DNA of 36,065 nucleotides from positions 1-36,065 of the forward strand of contig CAIYXP010000007.1 in NCBI GenBank assembly GCA_903930145.1. Direction: 5' to 3'. This stretch comes from an uncultured Methylococcaceae bacterium. GTDB lineage: Bacteria; Pseudomonadota; Gammaproteobacteria; Methylococcales; Methylococcaceae. The notes under the pieces are model-generated. The model made no database searches, was not told the DNA's origin, and saw only the letters and a list, made by a program, of their open reading frames with translations. A program made the translations under genes and the position numbers. Below are positions 28,254 to 34,730 of the stretch, in pieces; positions within the stretch are counted from its first letter, which is position 1, and every line of letters begins with the position of its first letter.

Positions 28254-28272
28254 ATGTGACGGTTTTCATGCT

Positions 28273-28860
28273 GTGAATTCATGTAACGGCCGATTGGTCG
28301 GCGGCATAGATGAAGTGGGCAGGGGGTGTATAGCGGGTCCGGTGGTGGCGGCGATTGTGGTTTTAGGACCCAATACAGAAATAGAAGGGCTAACCGATTC
28401 AAAAAAGCTAACACCCGCTCGACGGGAATATTTGGCCCGTCAGATCAAAAATCAGTCCTTGGCGTGGGCCGTAGGAAGGGCGGAAGCAAGCGAAATAGAT
28501 CGAATAAACATACTGCAAGCTTCCCTACTCGCCATGCAAAGAGCTTATGCCACGCTGAAACTCCAGCCGCTGTGGGTGAAAGTGGACGGCAATCGCCTTC
28601 CCAAGCTACCGTGCGGGGGGGAGGCTATCGTGGGGGGGGATATGACTGTCCCAGAAATCTCTGCGGCATCGATTGTGGCAAAGGTATGGCGGGATGAGGA
28701 AATGCTTATTCTCGATGCCATTTACCCTGGTTATGGATTTGCCGTTCACAAAGGTTATCCTACGCCAATTCACAAGGCGAAACTGATGGAGTTGGGTGTC
28801 ACACCGCTGCACAGGCGCAGTTTTGCCCCGGTATCCCGTTGTTTTTCCATCTTCAACTAA
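28273..28860 (+). CDS. rnhB: ribonuclease HII
   Basis: A 195-residue type 2 RNase H that removes ribonucleotides from DNA and RNA primers. The acidic catalytic residues are D13 and E14 (GGIDEVGRG), the Asp in [10 protein letters not shown] and the Asp in the [22 protein letters not shown] segment. The C-terminal [17 protein letters not shown] is conserved. The GTG at 28273 is chosen because the longer frame to 28162 lies inside lpxA and does not match the family. It follows lpxA directly, with lpxB missing between them. Confidence 0.94.
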   Translation: MNSCNGRLVGGIDEVGRGCIAGPVVAAIVVLGPNTEIEGLTDSKKLTPARREYLARQIKNQSLAWAVGRAEASEIDRINILQASLLAMQRAYATLKLQPLWVKVDGNRLPKLPCGGEAIVGGDMTVPEISAASIVAKVWRDEEMLILDAIYPGYGFAVHKGYPTPIHKAKLMELGVTPLHRRSFAPVSRCFSIFN

Positions 28861-28885
28861 TCCTTAAAGAATAGACTTAATCAGC

Positions 28886-29518
28886 ATGCACATTCAGTCT
28901 ATCAGTGTTTCAAGAGTCAGGCGGATTGAGTTTGGAGGCCGCCGTACCATGACAGGTATTTGCAAGCATCCCGTTGATGGCTCTGTGTGGGTGAGTCAGG
29001 AAGGCATTGACGGTGATCAGCAAGCCGACCGGAAAAATCATGGTGGCATTGATAAGGCTGTCTATGTTTATGCGGTGGAGAATTACCTGTTCTGGGAAGA
29101 GAGTCTAGGTAAAATATTGCCCTACGGGCAGTTCGGAGAAAATCTTGCCGTCACCGGCATGACTGACGATAAAGTCCATATCGGAGATATTTTCAGTTTT
29201 GGCTCGGTGGAGGTTCAAGTCACTCAACCGAGGGTGCCATGCTTCAAGCTTGGAATGAGGATGGAGGATGACGAATTTGTCGGAAAATTTCATTTTTCAG
29301 GTCGGGTTGGTTTTTATCTCCGAGTGTTGAAGGAAGGTTTCTTAAATCAGGGAGACAAGATTGAGCTTATCCATGCCGATGGCGGGCAGCTCAATATACA
29401 GGAAGCCATGCTCGCTCTGAACAAAAACCCCCGCCAGCAAGAAATCATCAAACGCGCCTTGGCTATTACCGCATTGTCTCAAGCATGGTGCGACAGCCTA
29501 ACGAAGAAACAACAATGA
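28886..29518 (+). CDS. MOSC domain protein, YiiM-like
   Basis: A 210-residue protein of the MOSC (molybdenum cofactor sulfurase C-terminal) fold. YiiM-type members reduce N-hydroxylated bases with a bound molybdenum cofactor. Motifs seen are EGIDGDQQADRKNHGGIDKAVYVY, GQFGENLAVTGM and TQPRVPCFKLG, whose cysteine is the expected molybdenum ligand. The C-terminal part (about 160-210) matches the small alpha-helical domain of YiiM. With moeA and mobB in the window there is a molybdenum cofactor theme, although they are not adjacent. The stop overlaps the nadC start (ATGA). Confidence 0.88.
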   Translation: MHIQSISVSRVRRIEFGGRRTMTGICKHPVDGSVWVSQEGIDGDQQADRKNHGGIDKAVYVYAVENYLFWEESLGKILPYGQFGENLAVTGMTDDKVHIGDIFSFGSVEVQVTQPRVPCFKLGMRMEDDEFVGKFHFSGRVGFYLRVLKEGFLNQGDKIELIHADGGQLNIQEAMLALNKNPRQQEIIKRALAITALSQAWCDSLTKKQQ

Positions 29519-30369
29519 ACTCATCCATTCACGAAGCGCCGGTCGATGCGGAAGAAATTGCACGAATTATAGAAGAGGATCTGGGGTCTGGCGACCTTAC
29601 CTCGCTGATTGTGCCCGAATCGGCCCAAGCGGAGGCCAATGTCATCACCCGGGAAAATATGGTGTTATGTGGCCGTCCATGGTTCGATGCGGTGTTTGCC
29701 AAGATTGACCCTACCGTGAGAATTGTCTGGTTTGCCGATGAGGGTAAAGATATCGCATCTGGCTCTTTGTTATGCTCATTGTCTGGACCCGCAAGGGCGC
29801 TATTGACTGGCGAGCGCACTGCATTGAATCTGTTGCAAACCCTGTCCGCGACAGCCACCTTGTCCCGAGCCTATGCACGTGAGGCGGTCGGTACGGGACT
29901 GACGGTGCTTGACACCCGTAAAACCATACCCGGTTTGCGTTTGATTGAGAAGTATGCTGTGCGCTGTGGCGGTTGCTCCAATCATCGTTTCGGCCTTTAC
30001 GATGGCATCCTTATCAAGGAAAACCATATTTTGGCGGCGGGTTCCATCGCCTTGGCCGTGAGCAAGGCACAGCAATTACTGGCAAATGTTCCGATTGAAG
30101 TCGAGGTGGAGAGTTTGGACGAGTTGGCGCAGGCGCTGGACGCGGGGGCCAATCGCATCATGTTGGATAATTTCAACCTAGCCATGATGAACGAAGCAGT
30201 CAAACTGAATGCCGGCCGGGCCAAGCTAGAGGTGTCTGGCAATGTGGAATTGGAAAATATAAAATCAATCGCAGCCACCGGGGTGGATTATGTCTCGGTA
30301 GGGGCTTTGACCAAGAATGTGAAAGCCATTGATTTGTCTATGCGAATTACATTGACGAGAAGCACTTGA
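29515..30369 (+). CDS. nadC: nicotinate-nucleotide pyrophosphorylase NadC
   Basis: A 284-residue quinolinate phosphoribosyltransferase that makes nicotinate mononucleotide for NAD. The N-terminal EEDLGSGDLTS, the central TGERTALNLLQTLSATATLS, VLDTRKTIPGLRLIEKYAVRCGG and NHRFGLYDGILIKENH are all family motifs, and EVEVESLDELAQAL and IMLDNF line the active site. The ATG at 29515 is preferred over the ORF extension to 29485, which lies in the MOSC gene. It is the last housekeeping gene before the accessory region. Confidence 0.95.
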   Translation: MNSSIHEAPVDAEEIARIIEEDLGSGDLTSLIVPESAQAEANVITRENMVLCGRPWFDAVFAKIDPTVRIVWFADEGKDIASGSLLCSLSGPARALLTGERTALNLLQTLSATATLSRAYAREAVGTGLTVLDTRKTIPGLRLIEKYAVRCGGCSNHRFGLYDGILIKENHILAAGSIALAVSKAQQLLANVPIEVEVESLDELAQALDAGANRIMLDNFNLAMMNEAVKLNAGRAKLEVSGNVELENIKSIAATGVDYVSVGALTKNVKAIDLSMRITLTRST

Positions 30370-30451
30370 ACGTTTTTTGTCAATAAACGCCGCTTCCGGG
30401 TTTTTCCCTGAGAATCACTTCATCAATCTAACCATAATATGAGGATCGAAT

Positions 30452-30943
30452 ATGACGACAAAAGCTGATTTTTCTGCTGCTGAGTGGGAAACCTTGAGGG
30501 ATGCCCCGAATCTGGTGGTGCTTGCGGTCGCCACAGCGGGGGCGAGTGGTATTTTTGGAAGTATAGCAGAGGCTTTTGCCCCCTCTGGCGTCTTTTACGA
30601 TGTCTTAAAAGGAAACAACGATTTGTTGAAAGCCATTTGCCAACATGATGAACTGAAAGCATCGACTGAATCCATTAAAGGGCTGGCAAAGTCAAGTGGC
30701 GATTTTACCAGCATTCAAGCGACGTTGCGGAAGGCTGCCACGGATCAATCGAAGGCCGCCGTAGAATTGTTGAAACAGAAGGGAACGCCCGAGGATGTTG
30801 CGGCGTACCGGGACTTTCTAGTCAAATTAGGCGACAAGGTCGCCAATGCAGCCAAAGAAGGGGCGTTTTTAGGCTTTGGAGGTGAGCGTGTGAGCGAACA
30901 CGAACGGTCGCTATTGGCTGAATTGGCGCAAGCAGTCGCTTGA
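30452..30943 (+). CDS. hypothetical protein, 163 residues
   Basis: I do not recognise the family with certainty. The protein is soluble-looking, Ala-rich and largely helical, with a Gly/Ala-rich semi-hydrophobic segment at about 25-45 (VVLAVATAGASGIFGSIAEAF) and a C-terminal 'LGFGGERVSEHERSLLAEL' that I have seen in other uncharacterised proteobacterial proteins. It has a good ribosome binding site (GAGG at 30441-30444, seven bases). It lies upstream of the RiPP-like genes but is separated from them by an opposite-strand gene, so a functional link is not supported. Confidence 0.7.
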   Translation: MTTKADFSAAEWETLRDAPNLVVLAVATAGASGIFGSIAEAFAPSGVFYDVLKGNNDLLKAICQHDELKASTESIKGLAKSSGDFTSIQATLRKAATDQSKAAVELLKQKGTPEDVAAYRDFLVKLGDKVANAAKEGAFLGFGGERVSEHERSLLAELAQAVA

Positions 30944-30965
30944 AGGCTCGAACAAAATCTAATCC

Positions 30966-31001
30966 AGCACTTGCCCAAAAAAATCAATTTGGGCGGGTGC
31001 T
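30966..31001. terminator. long hairpin between convergent genes
   Basis: AGCAC and GCCCAAA (30966-30979) pair with TTTGGGC and GTGCT (30988-31001); two G-U pairs join the stems, giving a continuous 14-bp RNA stem with an 8-base loop. It lies between the stop of the 30452 gene and the stop of the convergent gene ending at 31051. T-runs on each side are short, but the position suits a bidirectional terminator. Confidence 0.55.
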
Positions 31002-31050
31002 TTCAGCTTCAAATCAATCCCCAGCCCATTATTCGTCGGGCGAATCGATT

Positions 31051-31631
31051 TTAACGCTTCTGAACCAGCTTCTTTGCATCCGCTTTTGAAGAGCTAATCA
31101 ATTCGGCTTGGATAGGTGTGCGTGATTCCAGTGCGGCTTTAGCCGCTTTGCCCCGATAACTCAGAGCGTCCTGCCGGGCGCGGATGACATAACCCGCTAA
31201 TGCCCCGCCTGCGGTGGCTAGGGTTAGCAAGCCCACCGTCAACAATTCAATCGAAATCATGACAGTGGCAAACGAAAGAACGCCTATGAAAGCCCCTCCA
31301 AGTTTGAAATTGGCCTTGGCATGGACTTGGTTGGTTTCTTTGACGATACGCTTGTGACTTTCCTCTAACACACTGCGCTTGTCGGCTTCGGCAGAAACCA
31401 ACAGGTTTTCCCGCTCCCGCACAAAATCATCCTTGCCCGTGCCACTGCATCCTTTTTGATGTGATCGGCGATGGAAGCGAACCAGAAAGCCACCAACACG
31501 GTGATGATCATTGCCAATAGACCAACCGGCACTAAGAGCGCTTCATTGGAAGCATTCATGTAAGCAACGACTAAGGCCACCATGGCCGCTTCCAAGATGA
31601 CGATTCCCGGTAAAAATCTAAGCATGGACAT
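31051..31631 (-). pseudogene. membrane protein gene, probably split by a frameshift
   Basis: Two open frames on the minus strand read together as one protein. The first (31631-31365, 88 residues) has two transmembrane helices and then IADHIKKDAVARAR before losing coding character in a Cys/Trp/Pro-rich end. The second (31422-31051, 123 residues, with GTG as its first possible start) opens mid-helix as RERENLLVSAEADKRSVLEE and has two more hydrophobic segments (about residues 42-80). The overlap zone at about 31422-31440 reads naturally from one frame into the other if a single base is gained or lost. Function unknown. A genuine pair of overlapping genes is the alternative. Confidence 0.55.
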
Positions 31632-31977
31632 AGAGTTTGACTAATTTGGTAGGTAGGCAAAAAGAAATTATAGAACACATCATTCGACACAATAACGAAA
31701 TACTAATTCGATTAAAAGTATTGGTTGTCAATAAATCTTGCGCAATTGACGAGCTTGCTTTCCTCGTTGCATGGATTTTCGAAACAAACTATCGATTCAA
31801 TATTAAGTTCTTGTTTGGGCCGCAAGTGAAAAATAATTGTAAAAATCAGATTTTTTCCGATATGAATGTCATTCCAACTCTGCCAAAGTAGCCTCCATGA
31901 AACATGTGGCTCTTTTGGGCGCAGCGGCATGGTTCAGTTCCATTTGCAAGCGCCCATAAAAAAACTGGAGAATTAAA
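31632..31977 (+). promoter_or_regulatory. AT-rich leader region of the lectin-type precursor gene
   Basis: This 346-base stretch is more AT-rich than its surroundings and has no convincing gene. It holds the palindromic repeat at 31841-31863, a possible TTGTAA/TATGAA promoter pair around it (31837-31842 and 31861-31866, 18-base spacer), the 9-mer GGCATGGTT at 31926-31934 that recurs before the second precursor, and a ribosome binding site CTGGAG at 31965-31970. Confidence 0.4.
31841..31863. promoter_or_regulatory. palindromic repeat, copy 1 (upstream of lectin-type precursor)
   Basis: A 23-bp sequence identical to 32626-32648. Its first 15 bases, AAAAATCAGATTTTT, are a perfect palindrome around a central A. 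It lies 114 bases before the start of the lectin-type precursor gene. Candidate operator or shared transcription signal. Confidence 0.5.
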
Positions 31978-32517
31978 ATGACTAATTACACAAATGTTTT
32001 AAATGCTGGTCAGCAATTGAACGTAGGTGACACGCTCACTTCCAGTGGTGGAAACTATTACTTGATCCTCCAGACGGACGGAAATCTGGTGTTATATCCA
32101 ATCGGACAGTATGGTCAAAACGCACTATGGGCGACTGGGACCAATGGTAAACCCTCACAGAAAGCTTGTATGCAGTCTTCGGATGGTAATTTTGTGGTCT
32201 ATGACACCCTGAGTACTGACACCACCAGTGCCAACGCTTTATGGGCATCTAATACCGTAGGTCATCCGGGTGATTATCTTTGTTGCCAAGACGACGGTAA
32301 CTTAGTGATCTACACCAGCGATAACTCTCCGATTTGGGCGACTAACACAGTGCAATCATCAAGTTCGTCTTCTGGCAGCTCCACGGTCACGCAAACGGTA
32401 TCGGTTCAAACCGCCGTGACCGTGTCCACTGAAGTGCAGACTGCAGAAACAACGACGACGGCTGCCGCAGAAGCAGAAGTTGCAGCCGCTGCCGTTGCGG
32501 TCATTGTGTTAACCTAA
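31978..32517 (+). CDS. bulb-type lectin domain protein with RiPP-like C-terminal tail (candidate precursor)
   Basis: A 179-residue protein without a signal peptide or membrane helix at the N-terminus. Residues 1 to about 125 form a bulb-type (monocot) mannose-binding lectin domain with three beta-prism repeats: Q32-D34-N36-V38-Y40 and Q104-D106-N108-V110-Y112 keep the full QxDxNxVxY mannose motif, while the middle copy (D69-N71-V73-Y75) has Ser for Gln. A Ser-rich linker (127-135) leads to a 44-residue tail made almost only of Thr, Val, Ala, Glu, Gln and Ser, ending VAVIVLT. The tail matches that of the 57-residue peptide gene downstream (25 of 36 aligned residues identical by eye). With the epimerase and methyltransferase genes that follow, I infer that the tail is modified and the lectin serves as leader, carrier or targeting domain. 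Confidence 0.8.
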   Translation: MTNYTNVLNAGQQLNVGDTLTSSGGNYYLILQTDGNLVLYPIGQYGQNALWATGTNGKPSQKACMQSSDGNFVVYDTLSTDTTSANALWASNTVGHPGDYLCCQDDGNLVIYTSDNSPIWATNTVQSSSSSSGSSTVTQTVSVQTAVTVSTEVQTAETTTTAAAEAEVAAAAVAVIVLT

Positions 32518-32549
32518 TTTCCCACTCTTTAACAGGACGTTTGTCATGG

Positions 32550-32582
32550 GCGGTTTCAAGAGCCTGGACACATTGAAACCGC
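32550..32582 (+). terminator. hairpin after the lectin-type precursor gene
   Basis: GCGGTTTCAA (32550-32559) and TTGAAACCGC (32573-32582) form a perfect 10-bp stem with a 13-base loop, 33 bases after the stop codon. Only three T follow, so it may stabilise mRNA or act as a partial terminator that sets expression between the two precursor genes. Confidence 0.45.
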
Positions 32583-32625
32583 TTTCTCCCGATTCACCGT
32601 CATTCCCATGACCCAAAAAAAGACG

Positions 32626-32648
32626 AAAAATCAGATTTTTTCCGATAT
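32626..32648. promoter_or_regulatory. palindromic repeat, copy 2 (upstream of short precursor)
   Basis: Identical over 23 bp to 31841-31863, with the palindrome AAAAATCAGATTTTT at 32626-32640. It is 163 bases before the short precursor gene. GGCATGGTT follows at 32717-32725, 69 bases on, close to the 63 bases seen in copy 1, so the leader regions look duplicated. Confidence 0.5.
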
Positions 32649-32811
32649 ACAAGACGGTTAATAAAATTGGATGATGTGCATGGTTGTTGATGGGCCAACT
32701 GAAGTGACCAGAATCTGGCATGGTTTGCCTAAATGCGAGCTTGTATGGGCGGAGCGAGCTTTAAATCAACAACCCAATCGCCCAAGACCTTTAACTTTTG
32801 GAGTTTATTCC

Positions 32812-32985
32812 ATGTCAACTATCGAAACGAGCATTGAGACAATCTCAGTTAGCAACTCGGTTTATTCCAACACGACGGAGACAGTCACTGTCCAAACGGC
32901 AGCTACTGTCACAACAGAAGCCGCATCAGCCGAGACAACAGTTGGTGTTGCCGCCGAAGCAGTCGCCGTGGTGGTGTTGACGTAG
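32812..32985 (+). CDS. short Thr/Val/Ala-rich peptide, candidate RiPP precursor
   Basis: A 57-residue peptide with no Cys, Lys, Arg or aromatic residue except Y18. Residues 1-21 are Ser/Thr/Ile-rich (MSTIETSIETISVSNSVY) and would be a very short leader; residues 22-57 align with the tail of the lectin-type protein and end VAVVVLT. Alternation such as TVTVQTAATVTTE recalls cores that become D/L-alternating beta-helices after epimerisation. The ATG at 32812 has TTTGGAG at 32797-32803, eight bases upstream; the open frame runs back to 32671 but that part has Cys/Trp/Arg-rich noncoding character. No nitrile-hydratase-like or Nif11-like leader is present. The precursor role is inferred from the tail and the neighbouring enzymes. 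Confidence 0.75.
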   Translation: MSTIETSIETISVSNSVYSNTTETVTVQTAATVTTEAASAETTVGVAAEAVAVVVLT

Positions 32986-33053
32986 CTTCTTAACTTGCGT
33001 TCCTGAGCCTTGGCGTCACTTCCATTATGTTAACGAATTTATACATGTCAAAA

Positions 33054-33121
33054 CGTTTGTAGTCCCGGCTTCAGCCGGTTTTTTTCGGTCAGTTTGCTGC
33101 CTAAAGGCGAAACTACGAACG
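33054..33121. repeat. REP-like inverted pair with internal terminator hairpin
   Basis: The ends CGTTTGTAGT (33054-33063) and ACTACGAACG (33112-33121) are inverted repeats with 9 of 10 matches. Each GTAG is followed inward by a hairpin: CCGGC-TTCA-GCCGG (33065-33078, then seven T) and GCC-TAAA-GGC on the other side. GTAG plus a hairpin in inverted pairs is the layout of REP/BIME elements mobilised by RAYT transposases. The first hairpin with its T-run would also end transcription of the short precursor gene. Confidence 0.5.
33065..33085 (+). terminator. intrinsic terminator after the short precursor gene
   Basis: Stem CCGGC/GCCGG with a TTCA loop directly followed by seven T (33079-33085), about 80 bases after the precursor stop. 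This would limit read-through into the radical SAM genes, a usual way to make more precursor than enzyme. Confidence 0.6.
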
Positions 33122-33173
33122 CTAACTTAATGTCGGTGACGCTCTGGCGTGGGAACGCATCAAGGATATAGTA

Positions 33174-33230
33174 ATGATTAAGAATTCTATGAATCCAATA
33201 ATAACGTTACCAAAAGAGGCATCACTATGA
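33174..33230 (+). CDS. possible 18-codon leader ORF coupled to the epimerase gene
   Basis: An 18-residue frame (MIKNSMNPIITLPKEASL) has its own AAGGA at 33162-33166, seven bases upstream, and its TGA overlaps the epimerase ATG as ATGA. The epimerase also has an internal AGAGG (33215-33219), so coupling is optional. It may be chance. Confidence 0.25.
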   Translation: MIKNSMNPIITLPKEASL

Positions 33231-34717
33231 CCCCAGCACCTTCCAAAGCATCTTTGCATTACCGGAATATATTCACTTCTCGAACAGAAGAAGAGTTAGA
33301 TACGATTGCCTTGGTCAAACGTTTCATGGAGAGATTGGTAGGCGACGAAGAGTTTCGCAAAAAACTTAATAAAAACCATGAAACCCCTAATCCGGTTGCA
33401 ATAGAATACGGTATTGACATCGACCTAATGCAAGCCTTGCCTTTGTGGCATAACCAATATGCCAAGTATCGCTTCAAACCAGAACTGGAAAAAGAGTGGC
33501 CCTTGGCTGATGCATTTGATCGCTATATCAATCAAATGCGCCAACATCGCACGGTCATCCGTGAACAGGGCGACATGTCCAAATCCAACTCCCGCTTCCA
33601 TGCTTGGCGCGAACGACAAATTGCAAGGTCTGCCAGCGAAATCCCCGGAAACTATGAGGCTATCACCCACCCGATCATTTCTTTTGAGTTGAGCCAAGGC
33701 TGTTCCGTGGGCTGCTGGTTCTGCGGAATATCTGCCGGTCAGTTTCAAGGATATTATCCTTATACTGAAGAGCATTCCACATTGTGGCAAGAAATACTGG
33801 GAAGTGTCAGCGAATTGTTTGGCGAGGCGGCGCATACTGGTTTCTGCTACTGGGCGACCGACCCCAGCGACAATCCGGATTATCCGAAATTCATCAACGA
33901 CTATTACCAGATCACCGGCTATTTGCCACAGACAACGACTGCCGCTCCATTGAAAAATGTAGCGTTGACCCGCGAGATTATGGCGCTGTTCAATCAGTAT
34001 CGTTGTGTGACTAACCGCTTCTCGGTGACGACCTTGCGTCAGTTGAACCTTATTCATCAAACGTTTACGCCTAGGGAGTTGTTAGGGGTTGAACTGGTGA
34101 CACAGAATAAAGAATCCCTGAACTTAAAAGCGATGGCGGGCAGGGCAATAGAACGCAAGAAACGGTTGCAAGCTGCCGGGAGGAATGACGAGATTTCCAA
34201 GCTAAAAGGCGACCATGCGACAATCGCCTGCGTTAGCGGATTCTTAGTCAGCATGATGAAGCAAAATATTCAATTGGTTTCGCCTTGCCGCTCCTGCGAG
34301 CAATGGCCCTTGGGCTATCGAATTTATGACGAGCGGCATTTCGACACAGGGGAAGAATTCAGGGCGATTCTGCAAGACATGATCGAACAGTTCATGCCGG
34401 AAAGTGTGCCCGATGAGTCGATACTTTCCTTCCGCAAGGATCTGAACTATATCGCCCCGGAAGATGGCAGAACCAACACCTTTAAGTTAAAAAGCCCTTA
34501 CGTCGAACACAACTGCAACGGTATGCCATTCATGGCGCGTTTAGGTGAGTTGATTGCTGGGGGCAGGCTAAGTGCCAAAGAGATCATCAAGCAATTGGCT
34601 CCATCGGATGCACAGGCGAATTTAGTGAGTTCGGCCTTGCAGCATTTTTTTGTCAAGGGTTTGTTGAATGACGACCCAGCCTATGACGGGATAGCCACCC
34701 AACGCAAGCTGGCTTAA
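33227..34717 (+). CDS. PoyD-type radical SAM peptide epimerase
   Basis: A 496-residue radical SAM enzyme. The cluster cysteines are C159, C163 and C166 in FELSQGCSVGCWFCGISAG, the 'GCSVGCWFCG' signature I associate with the RiPP maturation amino acid epimerases (PoyD, OspD). This family turns L-residues of a precursor peptide into D-residues by hydrogen abstraction at C-alpha, with a protein cysteine giving the hydrogen back; candidates here are C335, C354 and C357 (CVSGF, SPCRSCEQWPLGYRIYDERHF). HTGFCYWATDPSDNPDYPKF and a C-terminal EHNCNGMPFMARLGELI are further landmarks. An N-terminal helical region (1 to about 150) precedes the barrel. AGAGG lies seven bases before the ATG. It sits between the precursor candidates and the C-methyltransferase, the expected company. 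Confidence 0.82.
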   Translation: MTPAPSKASLHYRNIFTSRTEEELDTIALVKRFMERLVGDEEFRKKLNKNHETPNPVAIEYGIDIDLMQALPLWHNQYAKYRFKPELEKEWPLADAFDRYINQMRQHRTVIREQGDMSKSNSRFHAWRERQIARSASEIPGNYEAITHPIISFELSQGCSVGCWFCGISAGQFQGYYPYTEEHSTLWQEILGSVSELFGEAAHTGFCYWATDPSDNPDYPKFINDYYQITGYLPQTTTAAPLKNVALTREIMALFNQYRCVTNRFSVTTLRQLNLIHQTFTPRELLGVELVTQNKESLNLKAMAGRAIERKKRLQAAGRNDEISKLKGDHATIACVSGFLVSMMKQNIQLVSPCRSCEQWPLGYRIYDERHFDTGEEFRAILQDMIEQFMPESVPDESILSFRKDLNYIAPEDGRTNTFKLKSPYVEHNCNGMPFMARLGELIAGGRLSAKEIIKQLAPSDAQANLVSSALQHFFVKGLLNDDPAYDGIATQRKLA

Positions 34718-34730
34718 GCAGGGCACTGCC

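Noticed and set aside
31637..31891. 84-residue plus-strand frame before the lectin-type gene
   Set aside because: It starts with TTG without a ribosome binding site, is in AT-rich sequence, and its end is made from the palindromic repeat; composition does not look like a protein.
32671..32811. Upstream extension of the short precursor by 47 codons
   Set aside because: It has no ribosome binding site and is rich in Trp, Cys and Arg, unlike the peptide; the ATG at 32812 has a well-spaced GGAG.
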